A DNA stretch of 64,000 nucleotides from Phytopythium helicoides (taxonomy: Eukaryota > Oomycota > Peronosporomycetes > Pythiales > Pythiaceae), in the NCBI GenBank assembly GCA_024867545.1, contig JANFNE010000015.1, positions 248,001-312,000 on the forward strand, read 5' to 3'. A model generated the notes under the pieces. It was given only the letters and a program-made list of their open reading frames with translations, made no database searches and was not told the origin of the DNA. The position numbers were made by a program, and so were the translations under genes. Each line of letters opens with the position of its first letter. Positions within the stretch are counted from its first letter, which is position 1. This document shows, piece by piece, positions 22,541 to 34,950 of the stretch.

Positions 22541-25500
22541 TCAATCGTACATGAGGCTACGCCACTGCCAGTGCACGATGCTGTTGACGAACTCGGTGAT
22601 GATCCGGCGCTGCGCGAAGGTGAACGTCTTGTTTATGGGCTCCTCTCGTCGACATATCTCCACGCTGATGGCGTTCATCTCTTCATGGACGCCAATGGAA
22701 CTACTTCCATCCTCTCCCCCTTCGTTGGAGCGATCAATGCTCTTGTCGTTGCTTGTGCTGTTGCTGGGGAGGCCATCATCAATGGACTCGTTGTTGAGTA
22801 CCTCGGAGCTGAGATAGCTCGCGTTACTCCTTGAAAGCGCTGGACCTGATGGTGTCGGGTTCGCAAACGTCAAATGGATGATCAAGTCAAACGTGTCAGG
22901 GCACAACAGCATCAGGTGTGTCGCGTCCTCCTCTTCAAAGCGGAACTCGCGGATTTGGTCCGCATAGATATCTCGCAGCCGCAACCCGAGCTCTTGCCAG
23001 TTCACACCCTCAACCTTCATGAGCTCGTTCAAACGGGGGTCGATTGACTCGAGGGGAGTGCATATCGACAAACGCAGACACTCTTCGAGCTGCTGCGGTC
23101 CCACCTCCACACGGAATTGATCTGCTGGAAGTCCGAGCGAGTCCGCAACATGTGCACCGGGGCCGGTGGTATCATCATAAAGCAGACGAGACCACAACAA
23201 GTCACGCTCGTAGTGCTGCGCGGAAACGCGGAAGAGCTCTTGTGTAAATTGGATCGCCTCACTCAGAGCGCGATCGACCGACAAGACGCCATTCCCGACA
23301 CCACGAGTGGACGCTGCACTCTTGAGCAGAATGAGCTGGATGCAATCCTTGCGCCGATTCTTCTCGTGAGCTTGGAGCCCAAAGTCAGTTGCAAGAGATT
23401 GCGTCGTAATGACAAGTGAATAACCCTGGAACTGTTCAGGCGACACGGCGAATTGCGCTGGCTGCTTCTGGATAATCGCTGCTGGTCGGTGGTAAAAACT
23501 CCCTGATGGTGAATGACAAACGACAGCATCCGGCGTACCGAACTGCATTAGGTCAAGCACTTCGTACCGGGACCCGTGACAAGCAATATATCGCAGCAAG
23601 ATCTTGACCAGAATTGACTCAGAGCAGTTCGAGTGCAGCGGCGTCGGCGGCAACTCGACGACGGCAGTGCGCGCCACGCAGTCTCGCAACTGAGGCGGCA
23701 GCTCCATCCCTTTTAAGCTAGCTGATCCTGACGATTGATGACTCGCTGCTCGTCGTGATGACGACCAACGAGGCGGAGCCGAGTTTGATGGTCCACCTGC
23801 AGCAACCAATGAAGAAGCAGCACGAGCAGCCGCTCGACGTGAATGCGACGCAACCCGAGCAGAAGACGCGTGGGCCATAGAAATGCCTGCACCCGTGCCC
23901 ACAGCGGCGTCGGGAAACGCGTTCAGGAAGCACCGAATTCCCTTGACGATATTCTGGAACGTAGATACATCCTTGGCGCGCTCTCCAGGCTTCGCGTAGT
24001 CCTTCTCACGGAATTCTCTGAACCATTTGAGCAAGTACCGCTGGAAAAAGCGAACTGTGAACCCATAAATGACGGCGCGAGTCTGCAGATGAGATCGTAG
24101 CCATCCTGAAACAGCACGAACAAGAGAGCCAGACACTACTTGTTTTCCACGCGGCAGTTTCTCTCGCGCGAGGGAGCTTTGGAACCCCATTGCATGCTGC
24201 TTCAGGTCCATCTCACTGACTGCAACGACTGCGACTTGAACGCCGTGGTGGTCACACTTGAGCTGCAGCACCAATAATGTTGGCGGGTACGATCCATCGT
24301 CGCTTTCACGCTTTGAAGGCGAGTCGGCAAAAGAGGTGTTAGCTTCGTTTGCTTCGCGACCGCGACGACTCGGGCGTGGCTTATTGTCAGTCGATGGCTC
24401 AGTCCATGAGTAAAAGAAGAATTCAGTGAATCCTTCACCCTCTGCTGCGACCTGGTCAATCGCAGAATGTCGCGAACGTCGTGCGCTATCTTCTGTTGAA
24501 AGCTCTGGCACGACAAAAGATGAAACCGAAGCAGCCGATGGCATTGGCTTAGCTGCTAGTGTGCGCAAATGACGAAAGCCAAGCGAGCAGAGGTACTCGG
24601 AGTACTCCTTGTAAAAAGAGTGCGCCACGTCCATCCGCAAATGGAAAATGTTTTTCATGATCTGCTTCTTCATATCTCGGACGGATTCTCCTTCAGTCGC
24701 GCACATTCCAAGAACTGTATTCTCGACGTACATCTTGGCAACTTCACAATCGTTGCCAGTAAACACAAATTCACGCTTGTACGACAAAAGGTTGACGAGA
24801 TCCATAGACGACTGCCGCGCGCTCATGAGTGACTCCTGCATGCCATCGCCAGCATACTCTTCTTCGAGGGAAACAACCTCCCATCTCTCAACAAAGGCAA
24901 CACGGAAACGCTGGTGCAGCACAAAGTGACCACAGCTCATGATTTGGTCAACAACTTCGCGCGTCACGGGCTCTTCCATCTCTTCATTGACAGGCATAGC
25001 TAGGAGCGAGCGAAACAGGTTGCTTCTGACAGAGAAGCTGGTCGATTTCGACTCGTACTCGAGCCATCTCGACTGGAACGCATTACAAAAGAATGGCAAG
25101 GGGGGTTGGTCTTTTGATTTCTTGTTGCCCTGGCTTGAGTCGCCTGTTAGGGCACGTGGTCGCAAGTGCTTGTGGTGTCGAGTCAAAACGCCAATTGTAG
25201 GCACACTTGGCGGTGCGACAGTAGAAACTCGGATCGATTCTGTGTTTGCATCCTCCTTTGTCGCGCCGACAAATACAAATCGAGGGCCCCACGCACACTC
25301 CATCCGCTTCTTCCATGAACTGCTAGCTGCGTTCTCACCACCCTTTCGCCCTTGATGTTTTACCATAGTGCCGGCGGATTCGTTTGTGGGAGATCCCGGA
25401 TTTATTCCCCCGTCACCTCCAAGTGATTGAATACTCAAGCGGCGGGTAGTTCTTCTCGATCCAGCAGTTGTGCTACTGCTATCAGTTACTTGACTTGAAA

Positions 25501-28500
25501 CACTACTGGTAGTTTCACCACCACCGATCTTGGCATGTTCTCGTGTTCCCGACTCACTCCCGGCCTTTGGAACAGAAGTCGTCAGAGGTAAGTCCCACGG
25601 AGCAACCGTATTCTCACCAGAAGAAGATGATCTAGTCGTTGCACCGACGCCTGGACCGCCGAGTCGATTTGGTAGACCGCCACGAGCTCGAGCACGAGCA
25701 GCAAGCAAGGCGTTTGTCGCACCTGTTCCACGCATTCTTGCCATGGAAGCTGGATTTCCAGCTGCATACTGAGGTGGCACACCACCGCCTCCTCGCATTG
25801 CAGCAGCGCTCTTGTCTACGCTTAAGCCGGAGCCCGATCGACTAGGTAGCCCAATGCTGTTTCGACCAGCAATCATTGAAACGTCTCCCTGGAGACTGCG
25901 TTGGGATGACTGGCTTGACAGTTCCCGAGTCATATCTGAGATTCCGCCGCCCCCACTTGCGCCACTCTTCGATCTTGGTCGATGGGAGTCCTGCACTTCG
26001 ATTGAATGAACGTTTGCTTCACGCAAATACGCTCCAAGTGAGCTTCCTTCGATCGAACGGAGCAAGCTTGCACTTAGCACCCGAGGGACTACGTCACTCT
26101 CCTTGAGGACGTCTATCACAGGCTGCCGATATTCGATAAAGGAGACTGTTGAATCTTTTGGGTACACTGTGGTTTTGGCTTTTGACCCTCGTGACGCAAC
26201 TAGCGCTCGTGGCTGAACGACGTGCGATCCCGTTGGAGCTGGTGCAGACAAGCCGCCTTTTTCCAGCAACAGCGTACGAAGTAAATGCTCGCGCAATTGC
26301 GTCCATGTCAAGACTCGAGCTGCAAATGTTGTAATGGCATCAACGAACGTCTGGTTGAGGTTGTATCCCCAGAATCGCAGTCCGTCGGACGTTGATATCT
26401 CAAGCAGGTAGTACATCGACCGCTTTGAATGGAGATTGATGGATCTGGGGCCGTCTGCATCTCCAACAGCAGCGGAAGCTCCTTCAGCAGCAGATAGGGA
26501 GGGGGAGGGATGCAAAATCATGTCATTTTCCGCAAAGGCTTTTGCGTGATGATGTAGTGGAGCAGGTTGAGCGATTGAAGTTGACGAGCCAAGTTGCAGC
26601 GAGCCTTGAGAGTCAAACAAACCGAAATGACCACCCCAGCGCGTAGAATCGGCGTCCGAAATGTCCGACTGAATAGACTCGGTACGTCTCACCAGAGTCC
26701 CCAGGAAAGGAGGCGAGCCCGACTCAACAAGGTGATCTACCGAGTCGCTGACAGCTAGTTGTGGAAACAACAGGAAGTGGTGGGGCTCGTTGCCTGCACG
26801 TGGCTGCCCTCCAAATTGCTCCAACAGAGTTCGCCGCCGATGCTTAAATGCGTCGTCTGACTTCGCTTTCACGTAAGTTATCGGTCTCAAATGTGTAGGC
26901 AGATGACTCAAGTACCCGTCCAGCTGATCCACCACGTTACGAATGTCCCATGGCGCCACTGGCGTTGAAAGCTCAAGCTTTGTCATGGACGACGACACAG
27001 CGGATGCATCGTCCAGCAAAGCAGTAACTTCGCCAACCTTAGTAACCACCTTCTCTGTTTCCAGCGGGTCCCAAGACGTTTTGGTCTGTAGGGCTTCGAG
27101 CTCCCGAGCAGATACCTCGACGTAGTAATCGTAGATAGCCTCTTCTAGAAAGTCATGAACGATGCTCTCTAACTCCTTTATGTGAACACTGCCGCGACAC
27201 CACAGCTGACATCTCACGACGAAAGAATCCGCGCTTTGCTCCTTCATGTCACCTCCCTCTTGCTCCCCCGGCATTTTCTCAAAGCGCTTCAAGCAGTCTG
27301 GACCATCTGCAGCAGACACATAGCTCTTGATAACTTCAATTTTCAGCAGAGCTAACCCCTTGCCTACTCGAGACAATAAGCCTGACGACAGCCGCAATTC
27401 TGGATTCAGGTTGAACACATACGCTGCCTGGTTGGCAATTTCATTGGCCTTCTTCACCTTGATCGGCACTTCCACTTCGCGGGGACTGCCAACACCAAGC
27501 ACGGACGCGAACACTGGAGAGGCGAAGTTCGGGTCAAATACCCCTCGCGAGCGATTGGTTGCAAGATCATTCCCTTTAAATCCAAACCAAGCAGGGTGGA
27601 TCAATGCAGGATCCACGTCGGCTGAAGATTGTGGCGAAACACTTCTCTCTTTGAGTACTTCTGAAGTAGGCTGAGGCAGGCTTTCATTCTTTGCTTGGCG
27701 TGGTAGTGAGGACAGGTTAGTAACCTGGCGGATGTACGCAGCATATGACAGCGTTTGACTCAGATAACTCAGCAACGACGCACTATCCTCTACCTTGGAC
27801 GGCAAAGTGTAGGCCACAGAACTGACTGGATCAGCAGCCGGTGGACAGATAAATGCTAGGTCGTTGGGGCTCATTTGCAACTTGACGTTTCGAGCAAGAA
27901 GCTTCATCAGCATGAGTTGCGTCGCCTCATCTAGTTTCCTCTCAAGTAAGCGACACAATTCATGTGTGACCTCTTCGCCTGCTTGGCAGACACCAAACAC
28001 CTGTAGTAGAATACCTGTTGCACTACTGCTGGCTGTCCCACCAGCATCTTCTTTGGTCGATGCTGTTGCAAGCTCAGGATTTTGGATGCTAATCTTCATG
28101 TAGAACACGTGCCCGTCTCGATCGCGGTAGACAAACATATGGCGGCGGTTGTGGACTTGGAACTGCTCCAGCGCGGATGTACAGAGCATGTTCATAGCCA
28201 TCCCGGACGCCAGGCGCTCGTGAAGGCGGAAGAACGCCGAATACTGTAGATCGCATTCGAACTGACCCGGCCAAAAGAATCCTTGCCGTTGGTCTTCGTA
28301 ATCGAATGCGTTCGGGAACGAATCTTTTCTCTTTGGCGAACGCGGGCTGAGGCTTTGCACCTCGCCAGCTGGAAGTAGAAGACCGTTGCACGTGCGGGTT
28401 TCATGCAGCTGAAGCAAAAGGAGGTATTGGTTTACGCGCTTGCACACAGCCATTATCCCGAGTTGAAGCTTCGTCAGCACTTCCAGTCGATCGAACGATG

Positions 28501-31500
28501 CCTTTGATGAGGAAAGACGATCGGGATGGTGCAAAAACAGCTCCACGTGGTCCTTCTCAACCATAAAAAAGGCCCAGTACGGGATCTTGTAGCTGAAGCC
28601 ATCAGGATTGAGCGTCTCGTGGCTCTTCCGGGAACACTGCGTCTCTGCTGCCTGACCTGTTTTCTCTATCACAAAGTACAGGCCGTTGCACTCACGCACG
28701 TGAAGGGCTGAGCTTGACTGAAGCTCCTTCTTAAACATCTCGAACGCATTTACAGGCGTGTCTTGGCTTCCCGGGATGAAGTCAAGAGGGTAGGTGGCCT
28801 TAGTGATAGAATTATCGGGGAGCTCATCGAACAGACGCTGCACCAAGCTTCCAACGGCTGGTGTGATTCGATCTGTTGACTGAAGCATCGAAAGGATCTG
28901 AACGCTGCACCATTCTTTGATGTCGCGGCGAGCACGACGCAATACTGCTCGCTGGAAGTTGTGCAATGCCGAGACTTCATTTATCGTAGCAGATCGCGAG
29001 CTCCCTTGCCCGCCCTCCAAATCAAACTGCATTTTGTGCATCGGAAGGTCACCATCAAAAGCACGCTCACTTGGAAGAGTAAGCGTCACAAGGCGAAGCG
29101 CAACACGGCCGCTTAATGCATCACTTGTCCGCTCTGCAATATCAGCCACGCTCCTTCCCCCGTTTGATTCGTGCACACTCTTTAGCGACGCCACATACTC
29201 TTCGAATGCAAGTTGCTTCGCCTCTGTGGATGTTGAGTTCTGGATTTTAGCCATCGTCTCCCGACGGAAATCTGTGTACGACACGGTGCGGTTTCGTTGC
29301 TGAATATCGACGTTTGCAGCACGAAAATTCTCTTGTAAGCTAGCATCGCGGGGCGAAGCCACCGTTCGGCACTCGAAACGAAAGAAAAATGGAACTGAGA
29401 AACTGGAGGTTGCGACAGCTACCTCCTTGTTGAACTCTGCGTCTTCTTCCACGGCAGCACCATGCGAACCTGCAGCAGTAACGTCGAGTGGTGATACTGC
29501 ACCACTAATAGTCACGCGGCGGCGGACACTACGCAGGGATTTATCTACTGCATCGTCAGATTCTTCGCCTTGTTCAAAGTCCTCATTCGACTCTATTGCT
29601 GGTCGAGAAGGCTCCGCGTCTGCATTCCCATCGCTCACAGCATCCATATCACTTGTTTCCACAAGCCCATGGCCGTTGGTAGCATCGTCTGTCTCAACTA
29701 ATTCATGGAGATCTCCTTCGCCATCAAACCCGTCATCGTTCAGGATGGTCTCGCTACCTGTGAAGTAGTAGTACTTGACCCCGTCAATTGGAACTTCGAT
29801 CGGAACAAAGCTCTCAGCAAAGATCTTTTCGAACGACTTTGTCAGCTCTTCCTTCAGCGCATCAGTATCCTTTGGGGGAGCATGAAGGAGGAGCGGGCGG
29901 CGATTCGGCTGAATCACTTCCATCATTCGATACAGCATCGTAATGTCCACATCGACTGGAACTTCAATGCAGCTCGAAAGGGCCTGGATTAGATCGCTGT
30001 GCTGAACCTTGGCGCCTTCCCGCAGCGAAATGTACACACCGCGAGAGAAGTTGTGCTCATGGGCTCGCTTGACCTTTTTCCGAAACTGAGTCGCTGCAAG
30101 CGCCGCAGAGCTATCAATCGCATCGCCAACTGGAGACAAAGCGGTTGCTGCGCCTGTTCGACCGTGCGGGCGCTTTCGAGAAGGTCTTGGTACTGGGGTC
30201 GCTGGACGTCCTTCTCGTGGTTTAGTTCTAGTCTCCAAGAAGAACAATTGCTTGATCACATACTGGGAAAGCGTGAAACGATTTTGGGGGCTCTCGTTTT
30301 GTGAAACAGCGTCGACATGCAGGCGCGACAGCGAGCACTCGTAAAAAGCAACCTGGAAGAAACCTGAGCCTGCCACACCGCCCAGCCTCTCGATCAGTAC
30401 GTGGAAATCACCTCCATATGCAGCCTGCCTACTAATCTCTTCACAAAACGAGTGGTCGCCACGGGTTGGAGTGGGTGGCGGCTTCCGAAACGTGCGGTCA
30501 AGGCTGCGCTTTTCGTCACGTGAGCCTTGGTAGTGGCCCATGCGCCACGATTTGTAACCTTCGCGAAAGCTCGTTCGCCGTTCTTGATACAGAACAATGT
30601 CATCAGCAGAAACTGACATCCGAGGTGGGCGGGCTCCAGAGCTCTGCTCAGCCATCATGGCAGAGAACTGCTTTAAAGTAGAGCTGTCAGCACCTTTTGC
30701 TTCCAAGTACTCTTCGCGAATCGTGTTTGTTTTCTCTTCGGCAAATGACGTCTTTGGTTCGTCTGCTCTTTTCGTATGCACCTGGAGAGAATCAAGTGAC
30801 GGCAAGAACGCTAGCAGAACAGAGTTCTCTCCGGTCACCTTGGCAAAGCACTTCCCTTTGCTGAGTACCTCTTTCCCGACATCTTGTTCCAGCGAAGAAC
30901 GGACACGATTTTTCAGCCAAAGCGGGAGTTGCCCGGCAGTTCCTCTCTCGCCCCAGCCCGCGAAAGCCGGCCCAGTCTGCTCGAGAGGAGTATCATCGGA
31001 AACACTGGCACCACTCAAATCCGTCCACGACACTTCGCAGTCACTTAGCCCACGGAGTGTGCGCTCTAACATCGAGTAGAGATGCTGATTTGCGGACGAT
31101 AGTAGTCCCCTACCAGAGCCATCAGCGTTATCAGAATGCGCGCTCTCTTTGTGTGGGGTCTCCAAATACATTAAGAATTGCTCTTGAGTACGTCTGGATG
31201 CACCAAGCAGTCTTGCAGTGCTAAATGGAGGTAGCAGCAGATTGTTTGCGGCAGCCCACTCACTGTCAAACTTCCATGAGGACCCAAGAATGTCTTCACT
31301 TTTGCCAGTGTGATGACCGGAGGCGTCGCTACGGTGACGCATACTTATGATGGCATCAAATGTGAAAATGCACGAAAGAATATGTTCATCGCTCTTGAAG
31401 ACGTAGTCGCGAATAACCACCAACAAATCGTTCTCGCTCAGATACGTCGAGTCGTCCCAGTCAATGCTAACATCCTCCTCGGACATTGAGTTTTGCTCAT

Positions 31501-34500
31501 CCTTTGACTTGTTGCGCGCGTTCAAGCCACCCTTTTCAATGGTGGCTCCTCCACCAAGGGGCCGAGTTGAGTCCAAATCTTCAAACGGTGTATCATGACC
31601 AATTGCTTGCTTCAACCCCCAGTGGAATTTGTCCTTACGTGGGGTTTGACTTGATAGCCGGCTTCGAACGACACCTTGCTGCGGCTCCATCCAGAACGAG
31701 GTCATGAGGCATGTGCTGGATAATCGACGAATTGCATATTGTAGCAGAGAGGTCTTGACTTGCCCAGCCATGTCTTCCATCAGAATTTCACGTCCAAACA
31801 CAACACTCTCAACGCCCGCGAATTGCCCGTCCTCGTCTTCGACCATTTTCCAGTCGAGTACCCAAAATCCGCTTCGAATCCGAGCTTCATGCAGCCGCCG
31901 CATGACACGCAGCATGGCTTCAGGACTCGCAATGTGCCATCTCCAGCTGGAATGCCACATGTACGCTCCAAAAACGCTACGCAACTGCATCTCACTTCCA
32001 CCACAGCATGCACTTGCAATCGAATTGTCAGGGACTGGACTAGGGTCTGTCTGCTGCGAGTGATCGTGGTCGTGATCGTAGAGCATCAATGTGTCGTGCG
32101 TCACCAACCATCTGCTCATCATGCGATGACATAGCACAAGACTCCTCTCGTTCGATGATGAGAGTGACAGATTTGTCGCCATTTGCGTCGCTGATCCGAT
32201 TTCGCTGATTCCAGTAAAGAGTGCACTTTTGAGCTCGTGGAGCACGACCCGCCGCATGGACGACGTTGCGGCGAAAAAAGCGACATGAAACGCGCACAAG
32301 GTCTTGTTCTTGAACTCGAGTCGAACAAAGCACAGTGAGGTCTTGGCTTCCGGTTCGTCTCCTCCGAGGCCCTGCGAGGCGGAGAAAATGTTTGGTGGGG
32401 CTCGTTGGCGACGCCTCCCACCGGGAACGGTCGATGGTGACGATGCTGTTTTCGATCGGAAAGCCTTTTCGCCACTGGGCTGGGCAGGTATAAACTTCAA
32501 AAACAGGTCACGAGATAAGCGCTGAGACGACCACTTCAGCATCACACCTAACAGAGATTCTTTCAATCTTTCGATGCCAATTCCGAAGCCGGATCCATAG
32601 CCAGCTCCAGCATGCGCTGAAGGGAAATTTCTTGGTGGCTGAACGACCCGCGACGAATGGAGAGCGGATGACCGTTCACCGTCGCCAGATTCATCGACGC
32701 GGTAGAAGAGATCCATGCAGGAACCGAGCTTGACGACACTCAGAAGTTCAAAGCGTTCAACGAAGAACCAGCGGTGCCATAGCACCGGCGAGAGCTCTCC
32801 GATAATATTGAACACAGGGTGAGAGCTCTCCTTGCTAGCTTCAGCCCTTGCCGCCACCGACTGCGAAGCCGTCCCAAACGAGAACTGGCTGCTTATATCA
32901 GACGGAGAGTTTGCACTTGCTGTTGCAGTCAACAGGTGGAGTAGTACCCGGTCCACATCCTGAACGTTACGGATAAAGTCGTGCAAATAAGAAGGAGCTC
33001 CTGCTAGGCTCGCTCCAAGCCTCGCAGCGCGAGTTTCACGCTCTAAGTCTTTTCGTGCCGCCCCACGCTGCTTGGTATCTTCGAATGCACGGAGGAAGTC
33101 GCCATATGCTAGGACATTCATTTTCACATACCACTCGCTCCAGTTGCTCGAGCGCATTTGCTCTCGTGACAGAACACCGCCTGGCTTTCTCGCCATGAGG
33201 TCTCCGCTGGTTGCTCCTTTTAGCCCATGACTGGTCGATGACGTCGGGCCGCTTGCCGAATTGCTTGAAGCTTCCGACGAGCTTGTTGATGAAACGACGT
33301 ACTCGACCCACACATTTTGCTTCCACTGAAGCAGAAACACGATGAGGATCTTTGTCACTTGTGCTGTCTGGCCATCCGTCTCCGGCTTGTTTTTCGAATC
33401 CGCGTGCTTGTTCACTGCCGTAGTTTTAATATGGACCTTGTTGATCATAAAGCCCTCGCGCACTCGAGCCTCCACAATTCTGTCAATGTTTGCCACAATC
33501 CTGTACTCGTGGACCTTTTGCCGCCACATGCGATACGGACGCAATGGAAGCAGAGTCCGTCCGTCAAAAGAGGTTGCGTCAAGCTCTCCCAATTTGACGA
33601 CAGGTGAAGAGGCTGCATGGAGCTTTGATTTGCGCACAAAGAAGTCTTCTTGCAGCGATGTCATACGTTTTGCGCCACTATCTCTGCGTTCTCCATAGCA
33701 GCTGTGGTGGAGGCCGACATAATCGACGACGCTTCCATCGCAGGCCTCAGCGATGAAGCGCAGCAGGAGCGTGTCAGGTACATATCCGAACGACGCGTTC
33801 GGGTCGTCAATGCCGCTTCCTATTCTCAGGAAATGGCACTGGATGTCGTGCCGTACGAGCTGCATTAGCAAATTGTCGTATGAATACACGTCTTGGGAGT
33901 CGACGACGCCGTCCGTCATGACGGCGATGATTGGTGCTCCATCTGACGGCAGTGAGTTCACGGCGAAGGCTCCTGTCTGCAGCATCCATGCCAAACTAGC
34001 ACGGGAAGAACCTGCATCGCTGCTCGTGTCCTGCTCGCGCGCGGTCGCGGCCCAGTCGTCCTCAATCATGCGCAGCCGTTCGCGCACGAGGTCAAGGAAT
34101 CCTGGCGCACTGTTCGCCGTGACCACGCTGCCCTGAATAACGACGCTCAGGCGCTCGACAAGTGCGCCTTGCGCGATCACCGACATGAAGAGTTCCGGCA
34201 CGAAGGACTCGCCGCCAACCTCCATCGGCCGCAGCAGGCTCCAGACAAACAGCTGCACGTTGGTAAGTCGACGAACAGCCTCGGCACTAGCAACGCATCT
34301 GCACGCACCTCAATGGACTCGTAGAGCAGATCGAGGAAGACGCGGCCTGTTGCCGGATCGATCGCGAGCGTGGACGGCGACGTGTCGAGGCAGAGCACGC
34401 AGCGGTAGCGCCTGTAGACGGCTGCGACCTCGGCCGACGGCGTCATCGCGGCGTGCGCCAGCGCCAGCGCGCTGCCAGTCGCACCGACCGCGGCTCCGTC

Positions 34501-34755
34501 CTCAAAGGCGAGCGCTGCGACGCCCATGCCCTCGCCCAGCTCGACGCCCGCGCGCTCCTCGGCCGTGCGAACGCGCAGCGCTGCGTCCGGCGCGCTGCTG
34601 TTCTCCTTGTCGTCGGGCGCGTCGGCGTCCTCGGCGGGCATCAGCGCCTGCAGCAGCTGCTGGAAGTGCCAGAGCGAGAGCGTCGCGCGGTTGAGCACGC
34701 CCACGTCGGCGCCCAGCAGCAGCAGCTCGCGCACGGCGCGCGGCGGCGTCGCCAT
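22541..34755 (-). CDS. SZT2-like giant protein (KICSTOR scaffold homologue)
   Basis: Two exons, 34755-34309 and 34252-22541, flank a 56-nt GT-AG intron at phase 0; the product is about 4052 aa. The N-terminus has YRCVLCLDTSPSTLAIDP, then the spliced LFVWSLLRPMEV, VIQGS, and later LLLRFIAEACDGSVVDY, which correspond to conserved N-terminal SZT2 segments. Human SZT2 is about 3430 aa, so this homologue is longer, with Ser-rich disordered insertions (for example near 25.4-25.9 kb). In animals SZT2 is the scaffold of KICSTOR, which brings GATOR1 to lysosomes to restrain TORC1 when amino acids are low. By inference it has a nutrient-sensing role here. A 11.7-kb exon without a stop argues for strong selection. 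Confidence 0.8.
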
Positions 34756-34950
34756 GCTGGACCGCCGGCCGTTCTTTCTCAGCTGGGTCAGTTATGCAGT
34801 TGACTTGGGTCAACGACCTGTGGAAATCGATGTTTCCCTTTCGGGGGCGGGGGCTCACGCGCGCTTTCGACCAGGAGAAGCCTGCGGAAACCTGCGGAAA
34901 CCGATGTTTCCAGAGGCAAAGATCGACTCGCTGGGGACGACGCGGCGATA

